From a virus, in the IMG/VR virus record IMGVR_UViG_3300041402_000484, positions 1-31,079 of that record: a stretch of DNA of 31,079 nt, one strand, 5' to 3'. Of the stretch, positions 6,694-13,290 are shown in pieces. Under the pieces are notes generated by a model. The model was not told the origin of the DNA, ran no database searches, and saw nothing but the letters and a program-made list of their open reading frames with translations. A program made the position numbers and the translations under genes. The first letter of the stretch is position 1, and each line of letters begins with the position of its first letter.

Positions 6694-7081
6694 CGAGTCC
6701 TCCAATCTCCTTTACTCTATCAAGGATTTTAGGTACACCAACATTGAGTATACTGTTATTACCCTCATGAGGTATGTCGTAGTCTGTTACTATAAGGTTG
6801 AGTTCTTTACAAATATCTATCACAATAAATATGTAGACTCCACCGTCCTCCCACATGCCCTCAAGTATGCTCCCTTGTTCAAGAAGTACTTCAAAGAAAT
6901 GCTCTATTTTGTCAAGTTCTATTTCACTAACTCCACCACCACCAATATACCCTTCAAACTGATTGAAGATCCCACCTTTCTCTAGCATTGATAGGTTGTC
7001 TTGTATCTGAAAATCCTTTGGTAGCATAATAATATAGGAGTGGGAAGAACTATTGGTTATGAAATCTGCTTTGATCTTCAC
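6659..7081 (-). CDS. FVTNSSS-family protein 5, 140 aa
   Basis: Translation starts at GTG 7081, which overlaps the stop of the acetyltransferase gene (GTGA) and has AGGAGGAGAA upstream. The N-terminus is M-KIKADFITNSSSHSYIIML. The body resembles protein 2 (5211-5636): L-P-K-D-F-Q-I, helical middle with HFFEVLLEQGSI, ELNLIVTDYDIP, and an I-L-D-R-V-K-E-I tail. A GGGG run interrupts the middle. Overlapping start and stop codons with a GNAT gene suggest both are made together. No function is known; the pair 2 and 5 looks like an old duplication. Confidence 0.75.
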   Translation of the reverse strand: MKIKADFITNSSSHSYIIMLPKDFQIQDNLSMLEKGGIFNQFEGYIGGGGVSEIELDKIEHFFEVLLEQGSILEGMWEDGGVYIFIVIDICKELNLIVTDYDIPHEGNNSILNVGVPKILDRVKEIGGLVEDKTRLRDQQ

Positions 7082-7452
7082 TTCTCCTCCTTTGGAAATC
7101 TAACAACTACGTGATCTGTTACTTCGACGAATCCATATTTCCCAAACCACACTTTCAACTCCTCTAAATTCATTCTTCCATAGGGGTTTATTGAATTGAG
7201 AATTGCAATGCCCCTTTCGTCACAAATTTCAATTAAGCGTTTCATTAAAATCGTACCGTGACCCCTTCCTTCTTTTCTTGATTTTATTCTATGAAAGAAG
7301 AATAGGGGATATGGACACTCCATTTCATGTCCTAACAAAAACTCTTTGTTTGTCTCCATGCCAAATATTGAGAGTTCACAAATTGCCATTTCGTTAGTTG
7401 TTAAGCAAATAACTTCGTCGTTAATTATTTCGCGTTCTATCTCCGGTTCCAT
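7078..7452 (-). CDS. GNAT-family N-acetyltransferase, 124 aa
   Basis: GNAT enzymes transfer acetyl from acetyl-CoA to an amine. The acetyl-CoA-binding motif A is visible as RKEGRGHGTILMKRLIE (R-x-x-G-x-G, residues 59-64). It is followed by a beta strand (GIAILNSINPYG) and the typical C-terminal KVWFGKYGFVEV motif in which the aromatic and Gly-F residues close the fold. The protein is short but complete for a single GNAT domain. The ATG at 7452 has AAGGAGTCAAAACT upstream. The substrate is unknown. Its GTGA overlap with an FVTNSSS-family gene makes that family a candidate partner, though a host or other phage target is equally possible. Confidence 0.85.
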   Translation of the reverse strand: MEPEIEREIINDEVICLTTNEMAICELSIFGMETNKEFLLGHEMECPYPLFFFHRIKSRKEGRGHGTILMKRLIEICDERGIAILNSINPYGRMNLEELKVWFGKYGFVEVTDHVVVRFPKEEK

Positions 7453-7464
7453 AGTTTTGACTCC

Positions 7465-8466
7465 TTAAAAATCAAATGGACACCTTTCTTTGTTCTCCTC
7501 CAACATGAGTCTAGTTTGCACAAATGCATGACTTTGTTTCCATGCATCCTCAATTGATATATTTTCAAGAGATATTCCATACTTGTCCTTATCTGCAAAT
7601 GAACATGGCATAAATATCATGTCTGGACTTATATAGCATGACATACGAGCAGCCTCACAAGTATCAAGAAATATCTCCTCCAACTTAGTTAAAGTCGTGG
7701 TCTGTGAAAGTTTATTGACTAGGCATGAGTCCATACCAATTTTGAAATTTGTCTTTCCTTCCAATCTCAGGTCCATAAACTCCTTCAAGTCTTTGTTTGT
7801 CAAGATCCAGTCTTTTAGTTCTCTCCCCCTTCCCTGAGGTTTGAACAGTAAGAAAATGACAGCATTTAATCTGTCTATATCAATCTTTCCATCCCAAACA
7901 TCCTTGCCTTTGAAGATATTTACTGCTTTCTCTAGAGATTTTTTAGACAAAAGGAAATGTAGATTTGTCTTTATATCAGAATCCATCAACCTCTGTAAAG
8001 CAGAATATGAAAAATCTTGACTATAATCTGACACAGCAACGGCCCCGCACATCTTTGATATTTCAATGTGATCGCTTGTCAATCCTAAACCAGATGTTGT
8101 GTAGTTGGGAACAACAATGTTTTCCCGAGCATACTCAACAATATCTCCAAAGTTTTCATGTAGGTTTGGGTCCCCCCTTCCACCTAGAGCTACCTGGTTT
8201 GTATAGGTTTTAGATTCATCTATTATCCTCCTGAAGTCCTCAAGTTTCATGTTTGGTTGTTCTTGACCACCTTGATAGCAAAATTTACACTTGTTTAGAC
8301 AATGACCCATAATCCCAATATCAATTAGATTTGGATAGTCCAGCATGAAAGGATCAGGAAAACCAGATTTCCCAAAGGTGATCTCTTTACCATTTGCTAC
8401 ATTAAAAATAATTACATACCGATCCGTCTCGATAATCTTCTTTGTTCCAACCCTTCGTGCAACCAT
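7465..8466 (-). CDS. Radical SAM enzyme with Cys-rich C-terminal extension, 333 aa
   Basis: The iron-sulfur motif C-x3-C-x2-C is at residues 56-63 (CLNKCKFC), followed by Y-Q-G-G and a G-G-x-G-D-P motif (ALGGRGDPNLHENF), as expected for the SAM-binding part of the barrel. The C-terminal third carries further Cys residues (DTCEAARMSC, MPCSFADK, ERCPF) with the N-I-S-I-E-D-A-W pattern typical of SPASM or twitch extensions that hold auxiliary clusters in peptide- and protein-modifying enzymes. The ATG follows TTAGGAGGGAAG. The neighbouring acetyltransferase, FVTNSSS proteins and arginase-like gene make peptide or protein modification a reasonable guess; the actual substrate is unknown. Anaerobic or microaerobic host metabolism would suit it. 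Confidence 0.88.
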   Translation of the reverse strand: MVARRVGTKKIIETDRYVIIFNVANGKEITFGKSGFPDPFMLDYPNLIDIGIMGHCLNKCKFCYQGGQEQPNMKLEDFRRIIDESKTYTNQVALGGRGDPNLHENFGDIVEYARENIVVPNYTTSGLGLTSDHIEISKMCGAVAVSDYSQDFSYSALQRLMDSDIKTNLHFLLSKKSLEKAVNIFKGKDVWDGKIDIDRLNAVIFLLFKPQGRGRELKDWILTNKDLKEFMDLRLEGKTNFKIGMDSCLVNKLSQTTTLTKLEEIFLDTCEAARMSCYISPDMIFMPCSFADKDKYGISLENISIEDAWKQSHAFVQTRLMLEENKERCPFDF

Positions 8467-8474
8467 CTTCCCTC

Positions 8475-8672
8475 CTAATAAAATATATCTGTGGTCAATA
8501 CCAACAAAATAAATCCCCCCGCTGAAATAAAAACGATACCGACTAAGTAGGCTGCTCTTTCAAGAGTCTTCCTGTAAGCCCTAACTACTAAGTAGAATCC
8601 AAGCCAAACTCCACAGATTGATATTAGGAAGAGGAGACATCTGATAACAAGCCAAAGATCAACGTCGTACAT
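8475..8672 (-). CDS. Two-span small membrane protein, 65 aa
   Basis: The start at ATG 8672 (MYDVDLWLVIR) has AGGAGGGGAATC upstream; an earlier in-frame start would overlap the previous gene. Two hydrophobic segments, VIRCLLFLISICGVWLGFYL and LVGIVFISAGGFILLVL, are separated by a short basic loop (VRAYRKTLERAA). The N-terminus is acidic. Size and topology would fit a small holin-like or spanin-like helper, but no lysis enzyme is adjacent and the operon is accessory, so function is left open. It lies 8 bases before the radical SAM gene. Confidence 0.65.
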   Translation of the reverse strand: MYDVDLWLVIRCLLFLISICGVWLGFYLVVRAYRKTLERAAYLVGIVFISAGGFILLVLTTDIFY

Positions 8673-8682
8673 GATTCCCCTC

Positions 8683-8901
8683 CTAGTGTGTTGACTTTTC
8701 TCCCTCCCCATTTTTCCATGATACACTAGCCCCTAATTCTTCAAGAAACATGATACTTGTAATAATTTGCTTCTTCGCTACAACTCTTAATTCCTCCGTA
8801 TCTTTTAGATTTTTAGTAATTAGTATTTCACACAACTTTTCAACTGCTTCACGTGGGACTTCTGGGAAAATATTATCCGTAATACTATTAACATCATTCA
8901 T
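8683..8901 (-). CDS. Small helical protein of unknown function, 72 aa
   Basis: This is the first gene of the minus-strand accessory string. The ATG at 8901 is preceded by AGGAGATCTAA. The sequence is mostly helical and charged (REAVEKLCEILITKNLKDTE, then KKQIITSIMFLEEL) and ends GEGEKSTH. There is no Cys pair, membrane segment or recognised domain. It follows the terminator-ended RNA at 8937-9041 by about 35 bases, so transcription reaching it may depend on read-through of that element. Confidence 0.65.
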   Translation of the reverse strand: MNDVNSITDNIFPEVPREAVEKLCEILITKNLKDTEELRVVAKKQIITSIMFLEELGASVSWKNGEGEKSTH

Positions 8902-8936
8902 TTAGATCTCCTATCAGTTTTTTGTTCCATAGTCCT

Positions 8937-9041
8937 AAAAAAATTCCCGGCTCTTGACAAGGAGGTTAACTGAGGTTCGTACCGTTCAAACAGCACAGTC
9001 CTCACGTTTTTGAGATAGGGCCAATCTCAAAGAGCCGGGAA
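8937..9041 (-). ncRNA. Terminator-ended structured RNA upstream of the accessory operon
   Basis: On the minus strand, bases 9041-9031 (TTCCCGGCTCT) pair perfectly with 8954-8944 (AGAGCCGGGAA), and seven T follow at 8943-8937. The enclosed stretch of about 76 bases holds an adjacent hairpin, TTGAGAT/ATCTCAA (9030-9010). That gives a compact RNA of about 105 bases with a terminator end. A TATAAG box (minus strand, about 9049-9044) sits just before the first stem base; that is too close for a standard -10 box unless the RNA starts inside the stem. The element could be an independent small RNA or an attenuator controlling genes from 8901 on. The element at 2255-2341 shares its design and a CCCGG core. 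Confidence 0.55.
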
Positions 9042-9169
9042 ACTTATAAACAATTAAAACTACAACCACATCACTTTAAAATTAATATATATAGTTATTC
9101 AACTTATTAATGAATCTGACCCTCCCATTTATTACATAGCAAAGAACAAATAATAAATGCCAACTATCC
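9042..9169. promoter_or_regulatory. Divergent intergenic control region
   Basis: This AT-rich stretch separates the leftward accessory string from the rightward structural string, so promoters for both directions should lie in or next to it. The plus strand has TATATATA at 9086-9093, about 77 bases before the first rightward gene. A similar TATATATATT lies at 24718-24727 ahead of the other plus-strand island. Neither has a clear -35 box, so a phage-specific or late-type promoter is possible but unproven. No other structure was seen between 9094 and 9169. Confidence 0.3.
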
Positions 9170-9889
9170 ATGGAGATAGCGCGAATGATGTTAAGAAGAG
9201 TTATCGAGCAACTGACTGCTGGCGGCCCAAGAGCAGGGGTCGGCAAAACAGATGCTTGTACCTGTGAAAATAAGACATGCGAGTTATTTGGGAAACCAGT
9301 TTCTCGACAAGAAAGCATACCATGTTCGGTGATGAAGTGTACATCATGTGGTCTCTCGTTGGTAAATATTGAGGATGTTGGAAGTAGATATGAGCAAAAG
9401 ATTTTAAATAAAATAATATCCAAAATTAAAGAGTATGAATCTATTTTCCCTATGGACTGGCCTTATGAAAAGAAAAAGAAAAAGGTCCTTCGTGTTCCTT
9501 ATCCGAATGAGCAGACTGTTATGAGAAAGAAGAGAGTTCTTGTTGATTTGGATAAAACTCTTCACCAGTATTCTAAGGGTTGGTCTGATGGAACAGTTTA
9601 TGATCCACCCATAGCAGGGGCACGAGAAGCAATGAATGAGTTAAAAGAAAGGGGATACGAAATTGTAATTTTTTCGGCAAGGACAGGAAAGTCTAAGCCC
9701 GACTGGAAAGAACAAGAGCGAATGGTGAGAGAATGGCTTATCAAATATGATATTCCATTCGATATGATAACCAGTGAAAAGTTACCAGCTGAATTTTATA
9801 TTGATGATAGAGCAGTCAGATTTGAAGGGAACTGGGCTGCGACTTTACAGGTAATAAAACAATTAGAATCAATGATACAGGTTGACTAA
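9170..9889 (+). CDS. HAD-family phosphatase with N-terminal zinc-ribbon domain, 239 aa
   Basis: The C-terminal half is a HAD phosphatase: motif I RVLVDLDKTLHQY has nucleophile Asp126 and Asp128, FSARTGK (168-174) gives the motif II Ser, and YIDDRAVRF (210-218) the motif IV acidic pair. This layout resembles the phosphatase half of phage polynucleotide kinases and small DNA or sugar phosphatases. Residues 24-64 contain a Cys-rich ribbon (DACTCENKTC, then PCSVMKCTSC). The fusion of a ribbon to HAD is unusual. The ATG at 9170 lacks a good ribosome site; ATGs at 9185 and 9188 are alternatives. It is the first gene of the rightward string, ahead of the tail tube gene, and could act in nucleic acid end processing. 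Confidence 0.75.
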   Translation: MEIARMMLRRVIEQLTAGGPRAGVGKTDACTCENKTCELFGKPVSRQESIPCSVMKCTSCGLSLVNIEDVGSRYEQKILNKIISKIKEYESIFPMDWPYEKKKKKVLRVPYPNEQTVMRKKRVLVDLDKTLHQYSKGWSDGTVYDPPIAGAREAMNELKERGYEIVIFSARTGKSKPDWKEQERMVREWLIKYDIPFDMITSEKLPAEFYIDDRAVRFEGNWAATLQVIKQLESMIQVD

Positions 9890-9900
9890 GGAGGATTTTC

Positions 9901-10626
9901 ATGAAATATTCGTTTGCAGAACTGGGACAAAATGTGCTCACCAGGCGTTTTGGCGGGACGACAGTTGGTGTCGCTGATCCTTACGTCACTGGGTACCATT
10001 TTGTTTGGTTTGATAAGCTCCCACCCAATCTACCAAATTATACTACTGAGATGAATAGCGGACTGGAGAATCTGAATGATATTAGGTATGTATTAGCAGC
10101 CTCATGTCTGTCAGTTACTCCTCCAGGTGGGACTTTGGCAAAGGTGGAGTTCACCGGTCTAGGTGGAGTCAAATGGGCAGTTCCTGGTAACATTGACTAT
10201 GGAAACACAGTTTCAATTAAGTTTCTTGAGTTCAATAAAACTCCAATCCTAGATATTTTTCACGGTTGGACGAAGTTAATTCGTGACTACAGAACTGGTG
10301 TTACTGAACTAGAAGATGGTCAAGATGGTGCTGGTTACACCAAAGCTACTTATGCTGGTTTGATCTATTACTGGACTACAGCTCCAGACGCAAAGACAGT
10401 TGAATATTTTGCATGCTTCGATGGATGCTTCCCAGCAAAAGATCCACAAGATCTGTACACCAGTGACGTTGAGACTGTTGGAAAACTCGAAGTTGAGATT
10501 GAGTTTAACGTTGACTATCAATGGCATGAACCATGGGTCAAAGATAAGATCGTTAGTACCTTTATCCCAACTATCGCTCAGAGTAAAATCACAGTTGATG
10601 CATATGGTGAAAAGCAATCCGGATAA
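9901..10626 (+). CDS. Probable tail tube protein (T4 gp19-like), 241 aa
   Basis: The sequence shows the pattern of contractile-tail tube subunits: early variable part, LAASCLSVTPPGG, a beta-rich core with GLGGVKWAVPGNIDYGNTVS and FHGWTKLIRDYRTG, then a C-terminal strand region (VGKLEVEIEFNVDYQWHEPW). T4 gp19 is about 163 residues, so this one carries an insertion (about 125-185), as tube proteins of large phages often do. CTAAGGAGGATTTTC precedes the ATG. Polymerised rings would surround the tape measure encoded at 19430-22111. A tube-like baseplate component cannot be ruled out. No sheath gene is visible in the window. Confidence 0.6.
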   Translation: MKYSFAELGQNVLTRRFGGTTVGVADPYVTGYHFVWFDKLPPNLPNYTTEMNSGLENLNDIRYVLAASCLSVTPPGGTLAKVEFTGLGGVKWAVPGNIDYGNTVSIKFLEFNKTPILDIFHGWTKLIRDYRTGVTELEDGQDGAGYTKATYAGLIYYWTTAPDAKTVEYFACFDGCFPAKDPQDLYTSDVETVGKLEVEIEFNVDYQWHEPWVKDKIVSTFIPTIAQSKITVDAYGEKQSG

Positions 10627-10641
10627 GTTAGGAGGATAATT

Positions 10642-11844
10642 ATGTTTGTTGAGACAACAAATGTTCAGAACTCTATACTTTTCCTCGGTACTGCAAGGGA
10701 AACTCTTTCAAATTTGATTGAGCAAACTGAGCTAGAGGAAAAGGAAAGTCTGAAGAATCATATTATGAACGAGGCCTCAGACTTTGAAATTCTTCATGCC
10801 ATTGTGTATGAAGAATTTCCGGCCCTAGATGTTAAGTATGATGTTTTCGATGAAATGGTTCTTATGAGTGAGTTTAAGAATCTAATTCTCGAAGACTATT
10901 TTGGCATCTGTAGTGTAGTAAATGAGGATATTATAAATGAGTTTATACACACTGTGGATACAGTTACCCCTTATGGTCTCTCGACTGCTCTTCCAATAAT
11001 TGAACACACAACCAAGACACATTTTTCATTTGATGAAGTGAAATTTTGGACGAGACTTGAAGAGCACTATACTACAGTTTTGGCTGAACAAGCAGAAGAT
11101 CCATTTGCTGCGGCTAAAGGGATAGACCCTGCTAAGATAAAGGCGGCCATTGCTGCTGTCGGTGCAAAAATTGCTACAGGAAAAGAAGACATTAAGAAGC
11201 TTGCAGTTGCCGCAACAAAGAGGAAAGAGGCTCTAAAAGTGGCCTTGGCAGACAAGGATAAAGTACAGATAACCAAACTTCAAGGTGCTTTACAGAAGTC
11301 TAATCAGAATTTTCGGGGTGCTGTACAAACAAATAAGGATCTGATAGCCAGACAAAGTAGCCTCAAACATAGTCTAAGACTAGCATACCAGAAAGCTAGA
11401 GCAGGAGCTGGTGCTACTGCTGCTGCTGCTGGTGCAAAGACTGTGGCTGCCTTGCAGGCAGTTGGGGCAAAGACTGGTGCTACTGCTGTGGCCACAAAGG
11501 TTGCTGCTGCTGGTGGTTATACACTAACACCTGCTGCTGCCGCTGCTGGCGGTGGGGCTGCTGTTATAATTGGTGGTGCTGCTCTTGCTGCTTTACTAGG
11601 TTATGCTTCAGTTAAGACTTACAAGAGACTGTTTGGCAAATGGGCAAAGATGTGTGCTGGCAAGAAGGGTGCAGAGAAAACTGCCTGTATGAAGGAAGCT
11701 AGATCCAAAGCACTGCAGGCACAAGTTGCTGATCTCCAAGCAGCGTTGAAAGTATGTGCTGATTCGAAAGATCCGAAAAAGTGTTCCAAGGGAGTTGCTG
11801 GAAAACTTGGAAAGTTAAAGGCAAAATTAGTAAAAATCAAGTAG
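10642..11844 (+). CDS. Virion-associated protein with Ala/Gly-rich hydrophobic segment, 400 aa
   Basis: The first half is acidic and helical. Residues about 155-345 are Ala/Lys-rich, with long Ala-Gly runs and a clear membrane-like stretch (GGGAAVIIGGAALAALLGYA). The C-terminal part has two Cys pairs in a repeated layout, KMCAGKKGAEKTACM and KVCADSKDPKKCSKG, likely disulfides or metal sites. This composition is common in phage proteins ejected with DNA or embedded in the host envelope, but I cannot name a family. It lies between tail tube and hub genes with TTAGGAGGATAATT ahead of its ATG. The low-complexity GCT runs in the DNA are coding. Confidence 0.7.
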   Translation: MFVETTNVQNSILFLGTARETLSNLIEQTELEEKESLKNHIMNEASDFEILHAIVYEEFPALDVKYDVFDEMVLMSEFKNLILEDYFGICSVVNEDIINEFIHTVDTVTPYGLSTALPIIEHTTKTHFSFDEVKFWTRLEEHYTTVLAEQAEDPFAAAKGIDPAKIKAAIAAVGAKIATGKEDIKKLAVAATKRKEALKVALADKDKVQITKLQGALQKSNQNFRGAVQTNKDLIARQSSLKHSLRLAYQKARAGAGATAAAAGAKTVAALQAVGAKTGATAVATKVAAAGGYTLTPAAAAAGGGAAVIIGGAALAALLGYASVKTYKRLFGKWAKMCAGKKGAEKTACMKEARSKALQAQVADLQAALKVCADSKDPKKCSKGVAGKLGKLKAKLVKIK

Positions 11845-11875
11845 AATCTATAGAGATTAAGAAAGGAGATCAAAG

Positions 11876-12658
11876 ATGCCGTTTAAGGGATTTGGTGTGG
11901 CGTATCCTGAATACGAGGTTGTCACACCTCAAACGAAACTGTCATTTCATGTGAAGTCACTGAATGTCTCGGAAGAAGAAAGACTTAAAGGAAGTCTAGT
12001 CACACCACAGAAAGTTACAGAACATTTAAACAGATGTCTTTTTGACTCGATTGTCAAGAAGCCTGAAAAAGTCAAAAATTTCAAGTCCTTTCTGACAAGT
12101 GTGACACTGAAAGATAGAGATGCAATTTTATATGGTCTCTATCACATTACTTATGAAGAAATAAGAAATTATGATGTTAGATGTCTTGCTTGTAGAAAGA
12201 TGTTTCCGGTTACAGTTCAGGCTTCTAGTACATTTAGTATTAATATGTATCCGGACAATGACGTATTAACGAAAAGAGTTAAAGTTCCACTTCCAGTGAC
12301 TACAGGCGTCTCAGCAGTTATCAAACAACCAACACTACAAGATGAACAAAACTTAATGAGAGAACTTGCTGGAATTAGTCTCGATATAATTACTGAAATG
12401 CTAATTCTCGACAAATTTGAGCAAGACTTCGTAGAGGCCAAAGAGCCTAAAGTCTATAGTGAACCTCAAGATATAAGAGATGCATATATGTCTCTTCCAG
12501 CAAAAGATAAAAGGGCTATCCATGACAGCTACTTGGAAGAATTCGGTCAATATGGTGTTGAACTAAAAATGAGAGCTATGTGTACATTCTGTGGCCAAGA
12601 TGAAATAGTTGATGTTGATCTCGTTGACAGCTTTTTTCGTATGGTATTCGGAGCATGA
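11876..12658 (+). CDS. T4 gp26-type baseplate hub/tail assembly chaperone, 260 aa
   Basis: The order N-terminal basic strand, V-S-E-E-E-R-L motif (31-37), DRDAILYGLYHITYEEI (80-96), a first CxxC (Cys103, Cys106) and a second near the end (Cys236, Cys239) matches T4 gp26-type baseplate proteins, which help build the central hub. AGAAAGGAGATCAAAG precedes the ATG. Its last codons contain the T6 run at 12632-12637, and a second open frame continues in the +1 register, so part of the ribosomes probably make a longer form. That arrangement is typical of tail assembly chaperones, which bind the tape measure. Direct neighbours are gp25-like and tail tube genes. Confidence 0.7.
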   Translation: MPFKGFGVAYPEYEVVTPQTKLSFHVKSLNVSEEERLKGSLVTPQKVTEHLNRCLFDSIVKKPEKVKNFKSFLTSVTLKDRDAILYGLYHITYEEIRNYDVRCLACRKMFPVTVQASSTFSINMYPDNDVLTKRVKVPLPVTTGVSAVIKQPTLQDEQNLMRELAGISLDIITEMLILDKFEQDFVEAKEPKVYSEPQDIRDAYMSLPAKDKRAIHDSYLEEFGQYGVELKMRAMCTFCGQDEIVDVDLVDSFFRMVFGA

Positions 12659-12845
12659 CCAAATCGCAGAGTATCGTAAAACTCTAGCCAATAACATCTA
12701 CGCTTGTATGGAAATGAGCGGGATGTCATACTCCGAAGTCGCTGCCATGCCCGTAAAGAAACTTTTTGACTACCTCAAATGGAAGTCAGACCTTGAGGAA
12801 GAAAAAAGAAAGTTAATGAAAGAGGAGGTCAAGAAACTAAAGTAG
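12609..12845 (+). CDS. Frameshift extension of the gp26-type protein (T4 gp51-like position)
   Basis: The frame is open from a TTG at 12609, but a separate start there is unlikely: no Shine-Dalgarno sequence is present, and the conserved-looking part begins only after the T-run (VWYSEHDQIAEYRKTL). The expected fusion is about 322 residues, joining the 260-residue protein near residue 254 to about 68 extra residues. The extension is helical and highly charged, ending in EEEKRKLMKEEVKKLK. In T4 the hub assembly protein gp51 is encoded near gp26; in other myophages the chaperone is made as short and long forms. The next gene begins 10 bases later. Confidence 0.6.
   Translation: MMLISLTAFFVWYSEHDQIAEYRKTLANNIYACMEMSGMSYSEVAAMPVKKLFDYLKWKSDLEEEKRKLMKEEVKKLK
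12632..12638 (+). other. Probable +1 (or -2) programmed frameshift site
   Basis: The zero frame reads AGC TTT TTT CGT and stops at 12658. The overlapping frame, open to 12845, is in the +1 register and reads F-V-W-Y-S-E-H-D from the T-run. Phe-tRNA on TTT can re-pair after slipping forward within six T. It is not the classic X-XXY-YYZ heptamer for -1 shifting. The downstream frame has no ATG until about 12709 and no ribosome site, which supports frameshifting over independent initiation. Confidence 0.6.
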
Positions 12846-12855
12846 AGGGAATTAG

Positions 12856-13290
12856 ATGTCCACATTAATGGAAAAGTTTCAAAAGTCTGTAATTGGTTCA
12901 GGAGGAAAGATAGCAGACTATACGGCTAAGATAGCTCCATTTGGAGACTTCTACCGTGTCGAAGACTTACAAACTATTCTAACATCTTGGAATAACATAC
13001 TACTCACTCCAACTCGGACATATACATATGACCCTGAGTTCGGTAGTGATTTATATAGATATGTATTTGACCCACAAGATGATGATACAAGGCAAGAGAT
13101 CCGAGATGAAATTCTGTACAAACTGAGACGTTATGACGACAGAGCACAAATCGTTGATTTAAAGATTGAATATTTAACAGGTCAAAAAGGTTTTACAGTT
13201 AGTATTGTCGTTGAGTACGAAGGAGAAAGAGGTGGAGTATCATTTGAAATTGACGAGTCCTTATACTTCAACATTACTGGGATTGAATAA
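12856..13290 (+). CDS. Baseplate wedge protein, T4 gp25-like, 144 aa
   Basis: The core, LLTPTRTYTYDPEFGSDLYR (50-69) followed by VFDPQDDDTRQEIRDEI, is the signature of the gp25/gpW-type wedge family: a P-x-R-x-x-x-x-P-x-F-G-S-x-L segment that connects the inner baseplate to the sheath. T4 gp25 is 132 residues, so length is right. A conserved Y-D-D-R-A-Q-I-V-D-L strand and C-terminal beta sheet follow. AGAGGGAATTAG precedes the ATG. Its stop overlaps the next start (TAATG), so the two are coupled. It belongs in the wedge together with the gp6-like product of 14513-17113. Confidence 0.9.
   Translation: MSTLMEKFQKSVIGSGGKIADYTAKIAPFGDFYRVEDLQTILTSWNNILLTPTRTYTYDPEFGSDLYRYVFDPQDDDTRQEIRDEILYKLRRYDDRAQIVDLKIEYLTGQKGFTVSIVVEYEGERGGVSFEIDESLYFNITGIE

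Noticed and set aside
8475-8672. Holin assignment
   Set aside because: Size and two spans fit, but there is no endolysin or spanin nearby and many small phage membrane proteins look the same.
9157-9267. A 36-codon frame starting at ATG 9157 ahead of the HAD gene
   Set aside because: No ribosome site, low-complexity basic product, and it overlaps the Cys-ribbon part of the real gene in another frame.
11405-11535. GCT-rich microsatellite-like repeats
   Set aside because: They encode an in-frame Ala/Gly-rich segment and are mixed with other codons, so they reflect protein composition rather than a repeat array.
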